NCBI RefSeq assembly: GCF_047663525.1
Contig: NC_092591.1
Location: 48,151,501 to 48,215,500, forward strand
DNA length: 64,000 nt
Origin: Anas platyrhynchos
Taxonomy: Eukaryota > Chordata > Aves > Anseriformes > Anatidae
Reading direction: 5' to 3'
Shown here: one piece after another, positions 44,887 to 58,967 of the stretch
Numbering within the stretch: position 1 is the stretch's first letter
How the letters are laid out: every line of letters starts with the position of its first letter
Program-made: the position numbers and the translations under genes
Notes under the pieces: generated by a model
Database searches by the model: none
What the model saw: only the letters and a program-made list of their open reading frames with translations
Told to the model about the DNA's origin: nothing

Positions 44887-45485
44887 TGTCCTGGTTTCAG
44901 TTAGCACAGAATTAATTTTCTTCCTAGTAGCTGGTGGAATGCTGTGTTTTGGCTTAGGATGAGAAGAGTGCTGATAACACCCCGATGCTTTAATTGTTGC
45001 AGAGCAGTGCTTATACTAAGCCAAGGACATCTCAGCCTTTTGCTCTGTCCTGCCAACGGGCAGGCTGGGGGTGCAGTAAGAGCTGGGAGGGGACAGACCC
45101 AGGACAGGTGACCCAAACTAGCCAAAGGGGTATTCCATACCATCTGACGTCATGCTAAACAATATATAGGGGTGGCTAGCTGGGGGGGAAGGGGCCGGGA
45201 CTGCTCGGGGTTAGGCTGGGCATCGGTCAGCGGGTGGTGAGCAATTGCATTGTGCATCACTTGTTTGTACATACTATTATTACTTTCCTATTATCATCAT
45301 TGTATTATTATTGTTATTATTTTTATTATTATTTTGTTATTATTATTTTCCTGTCTTATTAAACTGTCTTTATCTCAACTCACGGGCTTCACTTTCCATT
45401 TCTCTCCCCCGTCCCAGAGAGGGAGGGGGGAGGGTGAGCGAACGGCTGCGTGGTGTTTAGCTGCCGGCCGGGTTAAACCAGAACA
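44887..45485 (+). repeat. 3' LTR (599 bp)
   Basis: Offset 6,924 from the 5' LTR. Read side by side I find no substitution or indel over 599 bp. CRE at 45145-45152, TATATA at 45163-45168, ATTAAA at 45358-45363. Confidence 0.95.
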
Positions 45486-45490
45486 CCTCG
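45486..45490. repeat. Target site duplication, right copy
   Basis: CCTCG directly after the terminal CA of the 3' LTR, matching 37958-37962. Confidence 0.88.
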
Positions 45491-48400
45491 GCGCAATGCA
45501 GTTGTCACTCCTCAGCATGCCTGGTCTTCAGCTGATGGAAGGCAGCAGTAGCACTGATTTTATTCATTGCCTGATCGATCAATGTTTTTACACTTCTGAA
45601 TGTCATTCTTCTAAATTAATTATGGTTAAGCACGTAGTAAGAACACTCAATGAATTGTTTCTATATATAAATGTTCTATATTATTTTATAGTATTTTCTT
45701 TGTCTATTTCTGCAATAATTACTAGTGACAACAAGGAGAGAAGACCATGGCTTGAAAGGTGGTTATGTAGGAGATGGGGAAGCTCCCATAGAAGCGAGAT
45801 ACCTTTTATTGTACCCTGTGTGCTGCGCTTCCTCCATCCCTTATGAGTGCTTCCTTCACTATGCTGCCTTCAGGCCCAGGCATTGTGCAGGGTTAGCCCA
45901 GCACAAGCATGCCAAGAGCCTGCACAGCTATGCCAGAGCATTTCTCGGATGCATTTTATCAACCTTCTTCTTAAGCTGCTGCTTTATTTTTAGTCTGCAC
46001 AGATGGCAGGCTTAAGAGGATGGTGAAGAATGCTCCTGCATCCCATTTATTTTCTGTAAAGCCTTCGAGCTATGGAGTGCTTTTTATTTTATTTTATTTT
46101 ATTTTATTTTATTTTATTTTATTTTATTTTATTTTATTTTATTTTATTTTATTTTATTTTATTTTATTTTATTTTATTTTATTTTATTTTATTTTATTTT
46201 TATTTTATTATGTGCAATGGGCCATTTCCAACACATTAATTCTGACTAGGTTGTCAACAGCAAGGGTCATCAGCCTAACCAGGTTTTGACTTTTACCAAG
46301 GATGGGGAATAGGAAGCAAGGGCATCACAAAGCAAAGTGTAAGGAAGTTCCTTAGAAGAGGGGCTTTGGCTTGGACAGGTGAGTAGCAGAAGTGTCTCTG
46401 TGCATACCAGCAACATTTTATATTGTACAAGGGCTGTGTGTCCTCTGCAGCCTTTCCTGAACCCAGAAGGGTGACAGTCACGGTAATCTCAGCACAAGTT
46501 TTCAAGTCCCTTGACTTGAAAGCCAAGAGCCACGCAACTGTCGGCAAAGACACAGTGAATGATGGCAGCAACTGCATCAACTAGAGGAGGAATTTCCTGA
46601 AATGTACCATCCCTAAGCACACCCACATGAAAGTAGCACACTGGCTCCTTGTGAGGGGCAAGAGCAGCTGCCATAGGTACTGCACACCTTGCTGCGGGCT
46701 TTCTGCATTGCACAAGGATGCGGAGCCTTCATGTCTGGAGGCATGTTGCTTGGTTTCTACTAAATTTGGAGACGCTTCCTCAAACTCTATTCACATTGAG
46801 CACACTGCTTCTACAGTGATTTACAGACACAGCTGTGAAGTCAGTTGGTGAGAGGGAAATTAATGTACGAGCCCATGGAAAGAGGAAAAGAACAAAAATC
46901 GATCTTAAGTGCGTAATGCTGAGTGTGCGGAGTAGTGGCCTGGCCATCATCCAGAAAGGGGATTGGAATTGATTAAAATAGCTTTCCTTGACGCATTTGT
47001 CCCAGACTCTGGAAAGCTCTGGCAGAAAAGGGGCACTGCATCTCCCACTGCCCGGCCAGCCAGGGAGCCTCGAAGGGTCACGAGATGGCACATGATAGCT
47101 TTCCCCCAAAGCCAGCACGTCCTGTGTGAAAGCAGCGGCCTGCCTGCCCTCAGGTGGGGCACGGTGAGAACCTGCTCCACGGTGGATCTTTTGTGTGGAT
47201 TAACGGGCTACCCAGGTGGCTGCGCTGCCAGAGGAGGGAAAGAAAAAACCTGGGACAAACGGTGTGGCTAAAGGCACGTTGGGAGCAGGGGAATTGCTGA
47301 CAGACTTACTGACTTGATGCTTTTAAACACATCATGAGGCCTATGACTGCAAAATCCTCAGACAAATTATACTGCTTGCTTTCTGGCCCATTTTGGTGAT
47401 GAGGTCGAAGAGGCTAAATAATATTACATTTGCCAACACTAGTTATAAAGATGTCAGGTAAAAAGCTTTATAGTTTTTATTAAGAGCAATTTCCCTCACT
47501 ATTTGGACCCTAGTAAAGCTGCCAGTGAATGATTACTAAAACCTTTTAACTGGATAAAGAAATATTTTGCTTCAGTGATTAGAGATGAAGCTAGGGAACT
47601 GTTGTATGTGTGACCTTGTGCTGGACGCATGGAGGCAGGGGATCAAGCACGACGCCATCCTGCAGCCCACTGCTGTGGTATTCCTGTGGGGCACAGGCCT
47701 GCCTCCCTCTCCTGTCTGGCCTCCCTGCTTGTGTTTAGAAGGAAACGATCCATTTCAAAGGTTTCAGACACACATTTTCCATTTCAAGCTTATTTTACCA
47801 CTGTGAATCTGAACTGTGTATAATGCAGGTACACTTGTGTGTATATATATGAATGTGCATGCGCCTGGTGTGGGGGTGACGCAAGGCGCCATGACGTGCA
47901 GGCCCCTGCTGATGCTTTGCAAGCCGTGTCCCATTGCTTGTGGTGATCCTGCCTCACCCTGCGGGGCACAGGCAGTGGGTAGGACTGGTTGCAGCCACAG
48001 ACAGGTTTCTCTTGTGAACAGCCTTCAGGTGGTCAGACGTGGAGGCCAGGACAGCTCTTGGGCTGCATGGAAAGCTTGGCCTGGGTGCACCAGTGTGCGG
48101 CAGGGCCATGAATTGCATGGACACTCTCTCTAGCTTTCAGGGCATTGCCATCGCAGCTCCTGGTGTTGCTGGAACGGCACTTGACTCAAAGAGAGGCATT
48201 TATCAATGTGCTTGGCCTGTTTCCTTCTTTGAAGGTTTGGGCCTGTTGCTTCTCCAGATGCTCACTTATATCTGCCCACTTCTGAGTTGAACGTGCTCCT
48301 GGTATATGCAGATGCTGTTACAGCTCTTTGGGTGAGTGATATCTTTTTCTGGTTGTCCTCCCGATTTTCCTGTTGTGATCTAGATATTTTAGGATGGCCA

Positions 48401-51400
48401 GATCATTGCTGGGTAACACCATTGTGAGGGAAAACTCAGGCAAAACAGCCCTACTCTTGACTGTTCAAATGCATTTTGCCCTGTCTAAGCACTGTTGGCC
48501 ACCCTTGTAGTTGATAACTCCGGAAGAAAGTATTTTGGATCAGATTTAGGTCTTTCTACAGTGCTCTATGACAAGTAGTTGCTGTAAGTGAATGTGCTGT
48601 CATGGTATTTTGTAAGGAAGGTCCAGAGTCTTGCACTTAATGTAAAAGATCTAAATTTAAAGGCCTGGATTTTCTAGAATAAAGCCTACAGTGCAATTGC
48701 CTTATACCAGTAATTAATGGCCCTTTTTTGAAAGCAAAACATATGATAAACTAAAATTCAGGCAGTTCATTCGAAGTGCAAATACATTCCTAAAATTTTG
48801 TTTGGTGTTTTGTTCAATCTTGAACAGGAACTACAGTTTGCTGAAACTTTGGAAAAGGACAAGTAGATGCTGAATATCAGATCCAGAGCGAAGGAGCAGG
48901 CATTCATAGGTAGGTTCATTCCCTCAGCAAACAATGCTGGAGCTCTCGTATTTCCTGCTAGAAACCCAGAAAAGCCAAGCTACCATCTCTTACTGAATGA
49001 AGCTGAGCTCTTTTACGTGCCAGATCTGCTATTACTCCCTTGCCATGCTGGGAAATACCAAGCGAGCACAGCTCTTTTCCCTAGGACATGTTTTTCAGGT
49101 CTGTTGGGCCCCCTCGCCTTAAGTGTGTTGTTCCATGTCCTAGCTCATCTGCTTACTAATTTTCTTCAATGGTATATGTTTATTTAACCCACATGGTACT
49201 GGGTAGATATGTGCTCATTACCATGTGTACTACTTCTGCTCTATCATTGTTATTAATGTTGCTATTAGTTGAGCTTATGTGTTCCTCTGTGTCAAACAGC
49301 CCTGGACATTGGCCTGCACACGTTCCAGCCTAATACGCATTAGTAGCTTTATGCTCAAATTCAAGATCAATTTCTATTCCCAGGAACAAAGAGTGCTATT
49401 ACCATTTCTGGTAAAATGTAAACTACTGCATGTATCATCTTACCCTGAATTCAACTATTTATGCCAGCAAGAAAAAGTCTTGATTAACTAAACCTCTTAG
49501 GGCTCTGGCACCCTTATATTTGCACAACAGTGCAGGAAACCTTAATGTGGTCAACAAAGCCCTCATAAAAATAAAGGCGACCAAAATCTTCCTTAATGTA
49601 GTAATATAAGAACTCAAATACAGGCTGGTAGTGTTCCAAGTTTATAATAACATTTCTCTACTAAATATTGGGTGTTATTTCCTTTGCAATGTGGAAATAA
49701 ATTCTCCAGTGAGCTTGTTCTACCTGACTCTATTGCTTTTAAAATTGCATAATTGCTAATTTGCACTTGAATAACCTTTTCCTTCTGTAAGCCTTAGATG
49801 TTAGTTTTGGCCTTCGGCTTTTCAAGCTGAAAACTATGCATTGATACAAACTCAAATGTTCTTACAGTGAAGTTGTAAATATCCATGTTATAAAGGAAAA
49901 TGCTCTTTATATCAAAGGACTCTAAACATATTAGAAATGGTTGATTAAGTCCTGCCCTTTATTAGCCCTGATGCATAAACACTGCTCTTCTAACATCTGC
50001 TTCTGATTTTAATAGTTAGGCATATATGACTAGAAATAGCCGCCCTTACCAAATTAAGATCAAGAATCGTGGGCAGTAGCAGTACCTGCTAGCCGAGGTA
50101 GTAAGCAAAACTGACAAAGGATGATTCAAGTCAGGAACTGAGCACTCTACGTGCACTCACAAAGAAAGCAAAAGCAAGGGGTTATGCCCAGCAGATCTTG
50201 GCCGCAGAACCAACACTCCCAGTCTGGACAACTCTGTCCATTGCTCTGCATCACATGCACTCTGTGAGCAGCATCTCCCTGCACACACAGGCTGTGCTTG
50301 TCCCCCTGTCCTGCTGCCTGGGGCAGTCCCCAGGTTCCCCATCACTCCTGGGCAGGCAGCAGGAGGGGTGGCTGTGCCCAGGCTTCACTCTGTGCTTATG
50401 CCCTTATGACCTGGCACACTCAGGAGCCTGTGACACCACAGGCTCGGCTCAGGAAAGTTTCCCCATCACTTATACCTATTGTTAAAATTAGCTAGCTTTC
50501 AAAATGAATATTATATATGTATTAATGATAATATATGATAATAATACCTTGCTACCGCACCTTACCACATAGAATGCACATACCTTCCCTGAATATAAAT
50601 GTCTTAGCTGTGCCTGGAAGAATTCACTCATGCACGCTGTTTGCCAATGCATCTGTGGTTTTGTTTGTTTGTTGTTTAAAAAGTTTTGTTTGGAAGCAAT
50701 CATGGAAACATACTTAATGTGAAGTAGAGTGCATTAGATGAAAAATGAGGAATATCCAGGAAGTGCAAGAGCTGTCAGGAAAAAGAAACTGTTCTGAGTA
50801 AAAAAGGTCTGGTGACTGCTGACCAGCTGGAGACAAGCTTGTTGTCCTCTTTGAGTGTTTCCACCTTCGTCTTCATCAGCACAAGCAGGCATCAGCCACC
50901 TGCCTGCACCTGTACTCGCCTGCATCCCTCTGCAATCCTGTCCTGGGCGAAAAAGTCATTCAGTTGCCTCCAGAAACATTACAGAGATCTCTGGGCAGCG
51001 GTGATGCAGCCTCTCTGGGAAGCGCCTGCATGGGGTGGCTCCTCCTCTGCTCTGCCCGAGGCAGGTCACCGGCCCAGCCCTCCAGCAGGCGTTAGACTTG
51101 TAGATAGACCAGAAGGAGCTTGTTTTATTTTGCAGGAGAAATTCTTCAAGCTTCCATTTAATGTCCAGGGAGAAAACTTACTCTGAAAAGAAACCCAGGA
51201 GTCTCAGATAATTGAAGCACCGAAAGCACAAGTTTTACCTATATGAGCAAATACCATGAGATATTGTTATTATCCAGCTGGATGGCCACCCTGATAAGCA
51301 TTAAGGGGGTGTGAATCATCCACAATCACATCCCAGTTTCTGCTCATTTCTTAATACTGTTTTTGCCTCACCAATCTCCAAAAATACATTCTTCATAGCA

Positions 51401-53974
51401 TGTTATCACAGTTAAATAGGTAGGGTCTCCTTCCCTATCTGATGGAGCATCCTTTGGTTAGAATGGTTCCTTCATCTGTTATTTAATGGTGGGAAATAAT
51501 ATGAAAATCTATATTTTTTGCTAGAAATTGTTTTAGGCTTTACAGAAATTGCTACAAATTGCCTGTTAACCTTGCATATGAGCTGAACTAAAACCCTGAG
51601 CCTAGTACTTTCCCTAACAAGGTTTATTCTAATGTGAAGAAAGGGGGAGGCATGAGCTAGCACCAGACTGCTTGGGGAAAAAAAATAAAATAAAATAAGA
51701 AAAAAGTGTTGAAGCAAGGTAGATATACAGGCCGTAAGTGAGAATCCTTTCTCTTAAATTTCTCTTAAATGCTGCAAGGAAAGGAGACAGGGCATTTCCA
51801 GTGCCAGAGCTCCAAACCCAGCTCTTCCAGAGGGAGAGGTGAAAAATGTCCCAGGCTGTGGTCTTCCTCTTCGGCAAGCACAAATGAGCCCCACAGCTAA
51901 AATACAGCCAGGCAATGAAAATAAAGGGGGCGCAGGCTGGAAATAACTCTGAATGGTGGCCAGGTGCCTCTGTCTGGGCATCCCCTGTCTGGATAGCATG
52001 AAGGTGCTGGGGAATGTGTAAGGACTCATGGCCACAAAGATGTCTAACAGGCCTGGGGAAGGCAAAGCTCTCAAAAAGATCTTACATTTGTTTCTCTCTG
52101 ATTCAGGTGACACAAATTCAGGTGTTTGCTTCCTAGTTTTTTGTTTGTTTGTTTGTTTTGTATTATTTTTTATCTTTCCTGAGCCAGACTACTGCCAATA
52201 CATAGCTGCCTTCCTTGAAATTTATGAACACTTTGGCCTTGTGTTAGGTTTTGCATCTTCCATGTGTGTATCCTGGGTTTTGTTTCTTCACTCCGGTGTT
52301 TCATCTAGTACTCCAGTATTAATCCATTACTATTTCTAATGTAAAATAAGTTATAGGCTCCTGTAGCACAGGCCAGAACTGTGATCTTCCCAGCTGCAAA
52401 TCCCTCATGTCCATTGTTGCGACGTTCTCCCAGTTTCCAACCTGAACTTATTTGTTGTCTGTCAGTAACATCCTCTCCTAGCACTGACGTTCCTTTTAGT
52501 TACAATCTCTCTCCTGGCTGTTCACCCACTCGTGAGTGGGAAAAGCAGACATCTCATTTCAGCCTTCTATTTACTTGGTTAAATAGACCGAGCCATAAAA
52601 ATCTGCTGTAAGCACCCGCTGCCAGCACCTCGCCCGCAGCTGTGTCCCACACCTATCCTGGCAGCACCAACCACAGACTGAGCTCTCCTGAGCGCCCTCA
52701 GCCCCCTCACATAGTAGGTCCTCAGTCCTCCTTGAAAATGCCTTAATTTCTTCAGGGCCACACATTACATGTATGTACGCCTTTATCGAGGCAAAGTTTT
52801 CTCTTCCTTTCTGCCAGCTCCAACAGAGGAGTCCCATGTACTCAAGGCAAGGCTTACGTACGCTGTGCTTTGTTCAAGCACATCTTTCCTGTTGGTGTTG
52901 CGCTGATCTTTCAAGTGTATAAGATGCAATTTGATGTAAAGATCTTCCCTGTGAATAAACCAGCCATCTCATCAGCACGAGCAGTTAATACACAGTTTTA
53001 GCCCAGTGACTTTTCTTTAAAGGGTTGAAGTCTGCCTGAGGGTATTAAGGCATTATAAAAACACTCTCTTTGAGTGAGGAAACGTGCAGAAATGAGGTCT
53101 AAAAGGCAAGGTGCATAAATGCTCTGCTCTGAATATACACCACCTGTGCAGAATTCTTCTCTGCAAGAAAACACCTTTTCTAAAAATTGCGAAATATCTT
53201 CTGGAAATCACCTACCCTTGTTTTGGGTGCTCCCTATATTGCAGAAAATGACCATTATTACAGATTTCAGAAATTTTATGCACAATTGGACACAGAGCTC
53301 ATATTCAACCATGTTCAGATGAAAAAGAAATTATTTTTGTTTATTTTTCAGCACTGCATGTGGACTAGTAAGTAAACAACACTTCAAATTCTGTTTTGGT
53401 CACCTTTCTATCTGTTCTCCGCTAATAAGAGGTTTTGACTTCTCACTTTGACTTCATCCCTGCACAGCTTGAAAGAGCTGATATTAGGTTCAAAGCAGAC
53501 CTCAAAACACACCAACAAGGTCAAATCAAAATGAAAACCAAAAGACATCATCGCAATAGTTCCTCACTGATTTTTTTCTTTTTAATGGAGTGCCAAACTT
53601 GGCAGTTCTCAAAATCCATTATGGACAAATGAGAGCTCATTTAGGGAGCCATGAATTTTTTACACCCTCGTAACAACACTATGTTTCCCTCAGGATTTAT
53701 TTTGAAGAAGAACATCCTTAAGAAAGTGAATCAAAGACTTCAGAAGGCTGTGCAGCAGAGAGGTTACCTATTATGTCCCCCAAACCTCCTTTTCAGCTAT
53801 TTCAAGACTTTCACAAGTTTTAAGAAATTGCTTTAAAATGTTTTTAAGTATGTAAGGAAACTAGGAGATTAGAGACAATTAAATAATGCATAAATATCAG
53901 TGGAAAATAACCCATTAAAACATGAATTACATTTTGAGTTTTCTGTATATTGTATTCTCTTCAGATTTTCAAAG
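45491..53974. other. Provirus-SHANK2 intergenic spacer
   Basis: 8.5 kb with no supported gene. It contains the (TTTTA)n array below and T- or A-rich runs. Scattered short open frames have no family resemblance. Confidence 0.6.
46081..46209. repeat. (TTTTA)n microsatellite
   Basis: About 25 nearly uninterrupted ATTTT pentamers. Confidence 0.97.
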
Positions 53975-53994
53975 CAAAAAGGTACACTGCAACA

Positions 53995-54000
53995 TTTATT
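53995..54000 (-). terminator. SHANK2: Candidate SHANK2 distal poly(A) signal
   Basis: TTTATT on the plus strand (AATAAA on minus), about 6 kb past the stop codon and followed by a T/G-rich element. Confidence 0.4.
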
Positions 54001-56274
54001 CCAATACATTTGTAAGCACATGCAACACTGGTGTCCTATTTGTACATTGATTTCTAATGCTGTCCAAGAACCTTTACATTAAAAGCATACAAGAACTCAC
54101 ACACACGTGCATGTATTCCTTCTAGCATCAGTTATGAGGAAAACAATTTTTTCCTTGAGAAACCAAATGTCAGTTCTGCAAGTACATTTGATAAAAAATC
54201 CACCAGCTATTCTGAACTAATACCTAATCTAAAAGCCTTGCAGTCATTTGCAGGTTGGATCTGAAACAGCTGTTGTTCATCGGATTGCAATGTTTGATTG
54301 AAATTGTTCAAAACAGTCCAAGTTTGCAGCACTGGCGACAAAAAATACATTCTTATTTAAAAAACATGCTCAATGCAGATGAAGGATCATATGGAGATGC
54401 TAACATTTAAAACATAAAATTGCTAAAACACAACCACACATAGACTAGAAAAACATTGCAGTTCTTTAAAGGTTTCTCATTCAATGAATAATTCGTAAAA
54501 TTATAGTCAGCCTTTTTTTTCTGACTTAAATATTTAGGCCAACTTACAATAATAATAATAAAAAGCTAAAATGACTTCTTGTAAAAGAATGACAATTGTT
54601 TAAAATAAATACATATTTTAAGATATTGCTCTGTGACTGTGTCCATCACATTCCACTAGATGTCAGCATTATAGAACCAGCTTCTTCAGACTACAGAATG
54701 CGTCCACTGCATTTATTTTTGTTACCTTGTCTTTGATACACAGTACATGTCAACTACATTAATAACTAAGTGTATATTTATGGTAGTAAATTGAACCAAA
54801 AATAACAGTCTCATTTCATTGACCCTACACTCACTCCTACCATTTACGAGATTTGAACAAAGGTCTTCAAATCAGTTTCATGACAACAATGTGTTTAAGT
54901 GAGATGTAAATCATTTCAGTTTTTCCAACTGCTTTTCCTAATGCAGTGATATGGACTTCTCATTTTAGAAGACAGCACAATGAGCTCTTTTTGTCAGATA
55001 CTGTAATTCCTGGAAGATAAAGCTCTTTGTGTTAAATACAGTGTAGTTCATCTATGTTGAAAATTATAAGGCACGCGATTTATTTATTTTTTTTAATCCC
55101 ATGTTCTGAAGTACTGTTACTATCTTGCTATTCTGGATGTCCCATCATAGCTACTGTTTTTTTCATGGTTTTGGACACAAGGAATGAAAGACCATGAAAT
55201 GCATGAAAGTACAAAAACAAAACAAAACAAAAAGAAACAAACAACACAAGAACAAGACAAAACACAACAATGTACACTACAACAGCAATGAGCAAAATCT
55301 TCTCTTTGACCAACAAAACATTGACAACTGCAAAGCACTCTTGGTTTTGCTCTGTAAATACCTGACTTTATTTAGATATACAGGTGTTTATCACTAGGTT
55401 GCCACAGTACCTGAAATAAAACAAAGGCGCTTTTTTTTTTTTTTTTTTTTCCTGCTATGTTTCTTAACAAAACAAAGCTGCCAAGTAATTTTGTTGGAAA
55501 AATACGAGTGAAATATTAGGTAACTACAAAAAAAGATGAACTAGAACAACATCTGAGGAAGAGAATAATATTTAAGGAACATGTGAAACCAAATGGCAAC
55601 AGTTCTAGGCATTTATTCCAATATCTTAGAAAAAAAATCTTCATTGTACCACCATTTAAAGATAGAAAAAACAGTTAAAGCAAAAGATTTTTTTTTTTCT
55701 TTTTCCTTTTTTTTTTTTTTCCCCCACTTCAAACATTATTTATTCACAGTACAAATATGTCCTGCCGGTACATTTTTTAGGCACCAGAGGCACAAGTTCT
55801 GCTAAGGAGCACTGGTTCCTCTCCTGCCCGTAAAGCTTCTCTTGCCTACAAAAGCTCCAGCCCCCCAAACGTTTCAGTGCCTTATTAAACTGCAGAACAG
55901 ATCCACAGCTGTGTGCCTCATATTACCAGTAATACTAAGTTGAGAGCATGCATTCCCACACACATGCTCAGCAAAGAAAAAAACTTCAATGATTATTTGA
56001 AACCCACCTTAAGGCAAATAGATAAGTATTTTCTACCACCTGTTGAAATATTTTTACCTGTCAAATTTCAAACATGGATCTCAAACTCAGTAAATAAACT
56101 AATATGAAGCATAAAGAATGCTTTAACCAGAAAAAAAAAAAAAGAAAGAAAAAAGAAAGAAAAAAGAAGTGTTTTTTCCTGACAATAAATCAATGGTTTT
56201 GCCTTATTTCTATCTACATTTTGTTAAAGCATTCTATGCTCTTTCAATATACAACATCAGATTGCAAGTTTGGC

Positions 56275-56277
<3 letters not shown>

Positions 56278-56310
<33 letters not shown>
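56278..56310. repeat. T33 homopolymer
   Basis: Thirty-three consecutive T on plus, i.e. an internal A33 in the SHANK2 3' UTR sense strand. Confidence 0.95.
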
Positions 56311-56314
<4 letters not shown>

Positions 56315-58945
56315 AAAATCCAGACAGTGTTCTCTGTTTGCAATCAGAACCACAACCTTAGTGCAATATTATATTTATTTCTTACAGTAATTTTGGTTGC
56401 CATACAAGAGTATTAAGGATTGGGGAAAAGTGCAAGTTACAGGAGCTTGATTTTTTAATCAGTCAAAATAAGAGGAATTAAAGCACAAAAATTACAGCAA
56501 CATAGATAACGTGAACACAAGTTGTTACACAAACTATAGCGAGAAACATATTAATATCTAGAAAAGAAAAGAAAAAATGTAATGGAAAAATTATCAATAT
56601 TTGTGGCTCATACACATAATCATCGCCAGATCAACTGGGTAATGCTTTTTAAGAACTGAGAAAAAAATCACTATTTTTATTAACTTAAGTACCACAAATA
56701 ATTAACTTTTGTGATATGTAAATTCTGTAAATCAACAGTCACATCTAGTCATTTTATAATATATGAATTCAACTTAAAATGTTCTCAGACACCTAGGGAA
56801 AGGAGTCTGTGCAGTTATACACAATTTACATCTTGTAAGATTTTGGTATTGTATACACAAATATTACAGAAACTAGGCATGTAAATGCAATTTATTTAAA
56901 TTACAGTATATAAACAAAAGTTGATCCTAAAACCCAGAATATCATAACGTATTTCATAGATCTCTAACAACTTGTTTTTCACTATCATAGTAGCATGAAA
57001 TAAAAGGGTCTTCTCTCCTCCCCCCAACATTTCCAGACTGACGAAAATACTCGGAGGCAACGTCGTATCTGTTACTATTGCTTTCTGTAGCAAAATCATC
57101 AAACAGAGCTAGAGACCGATTCATCTTGGCAGAGGTGCATTTTATTGGTGAAAGTAGGTCCTCTCAGGTCTCATTACGTTTACTTTGAAAGACACAATGT
57201 AAAAATAAACTATTTCATTAGCTCTTTAATGTTTCAAACCTCTTCTCTGCTAATGGTATTGTACCTATGCTTTCAGTACCTGAAAAGATACACGAGCAAG
57301 AAACACACCTGTGTAAGAAAGGGATTACCATCAACTGTAATTTGCTGTGTATGTCAGCACGTGTTAAACTTAAATCCAACAACAAGATTGTGAGTAAAAA
57401 GCAGCTTAAAAGTCAACTTCTACATTGTCTTTTACTACCGTAGTTTCTAATGTATTTTCTGGCACATATTATAGAGGTAATATCAACTGTACCCAAAGAA
57501 ACAAAAAAAGAGCATGGCATTAGTGATTTATTTACTGAATTCTGTCATATCACCAAATGGAAGACAATGATGGCTAAATTACCATTTTTACACTTCTTAA
57601 AGTATCTGATGGCCTCAAGTTGCCTGTATTGACTATCTGAATGAGACTGTCATTTTCTACAACACCTATGGAAAAATTCAGTACTCTTGAAAGTAAAATG
57701 CCTTAGTATTTGATTTTTATTACAAGGTTACTTGGAACTTTCAAATACAAATATAGTGTAGTAACAGATGTTAAGTCAAAAGATTTGTTGTTCCGTAAAG
57801 GGGGCAGGAGGCTAAATAAGTTTTTTTTTTTATTATTTTTTATGAGTATCCAATGCATTGGTAACTATAACCACTTCTGAAGAAATATTCATCCTCCTTT
57901 GTAGAAGTTCTAGCAAAGATAGAAAATATAACACAGCTCTGCTGGTTCAGATGCATCCAAATGAGGTTGATTTTAAAAAGGTCAAGACTTTATAATTATT
58001 CCACAGAAATAGTATTAAACCACAAAAGTTTTTTTTTGTTGTTTTTCACTTTCTAGCACTGAAGTGGCACAAAGGCTGCCCAGTAGACCAGCCACTTATT
58101 TTCTTAAAATATTGTGCTTATAAACTATCTGTACAACTATTTAAACTTGCAGTAAAGAAAGATATTTAAAATGCTAAACTTTATGTACTCATACTAGGGC
58201 TGTTGCAGACCTAATTAGACACTTGTTCGTGAGCAAAAATAATCACAATAAAAAAATTAGAGATAGGCTGGACCATATGAAGGACCATATCAAGGAAAGA
58301 AAGTTCAGGTACCTTGCAAAATGTAAGAGAACCTGAAAGTATGGTAGGTAGGCAGTCTAGCCATCCACACACAATTTACCCACCTTGAACAACTTGAGTA
58401 TTATGTTAATAAAGACCTACAAAACTCACAGATATTAAGAGGTGTTAATTACAAGGGGAGGTCAAACATGCAGAGAGAGACTTGTTAACTTAAAAAAAAG
58501 AAAAAAAGAAAAAAGTCAGATTGACCAAATCTGTGTGTTCCCCCCTGCTGACTGAAGTCTCCTGGAAAGCTCTTGGGCTCACCACCCAGGCAATGCTCAG
58601 CCACACCGCCAGGTTTGGAGCAGGGCACACTCTCTGCTTCCACCCCGCTGGCAGCCGTGCAAGATCACGGGAGGCCAACGGGAAGTGTTCAGCTCCCCGT
58701 GAAGTGCTCTGTCTGCTGTCCTTGTCAAGAAGCCAATACTTGTTAACAGTGATAAAAATGAGAAACTGGATACCTACCAGTTCCCCTGGCCCCCTAACAT
58801 GCACATGCTGGGACAATATAGACCTCGTTCCATCTTGGCATTAGCTTTTTTTTTTTTTTATTTACCTTGTTCATTTTTTTAGCAGGCTGAACTATTTCCA
58901 TTTCTGCTAACAGGCTGAAAGCCCTCTCTTAAAACACTGGCACCC

Positions 58946-58967
58946 TTCCCATTGACTTCAATGGGAA
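58946..58967. repeat. Perfect 10-bp-arm palindrome
   Basis: TTCCCATTGA, CT, TCAATGGGAA. A related, imperfect copy lies at 62838-62860. Possibly a fragment of an old amniote repeat; not identified. Confidence 0.7.

Larger units (their letters stand above)
37963..45485 (+). mobile_element. Full-length ERV-L-like endogenous retrovirus
   Basis: A 7,523-bp provirus: LTR, primer site, leader, gag, in-frame UAG, pol (protease, RT, RNase H, integrase), purine-rich tract, LTR. It is bounded by the 5-bp duplication CCTCG. The RT core (VDYRGLNEVTPPL, ANAFFSIPLA, LPQGWKHSPTICHGL, YIDDI) resembles class III ERV-L elements rather than alpha-, beta- or gammaretroviruses, from my knowledge of those families. 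There is no env and no dUTPase downstream of integrase. Both frames are open with all catalytic motifs visible and the LTRs look identical, so insertion is recent. It lies 0.95 kb past the CTTN poly(A) signal in the same orientation, and antisense to SHANK2. Exact family naming needs a repeat library. Confidence 0.93.

Noticed and set aside
45250-45846. 198-codon frame starting in the 3' LTR
   Set aside because: It begins in the (TTA)-rich LTR segment and runs into unique flank; the same start in the 5' LTR ends quickly. No support as a gene.
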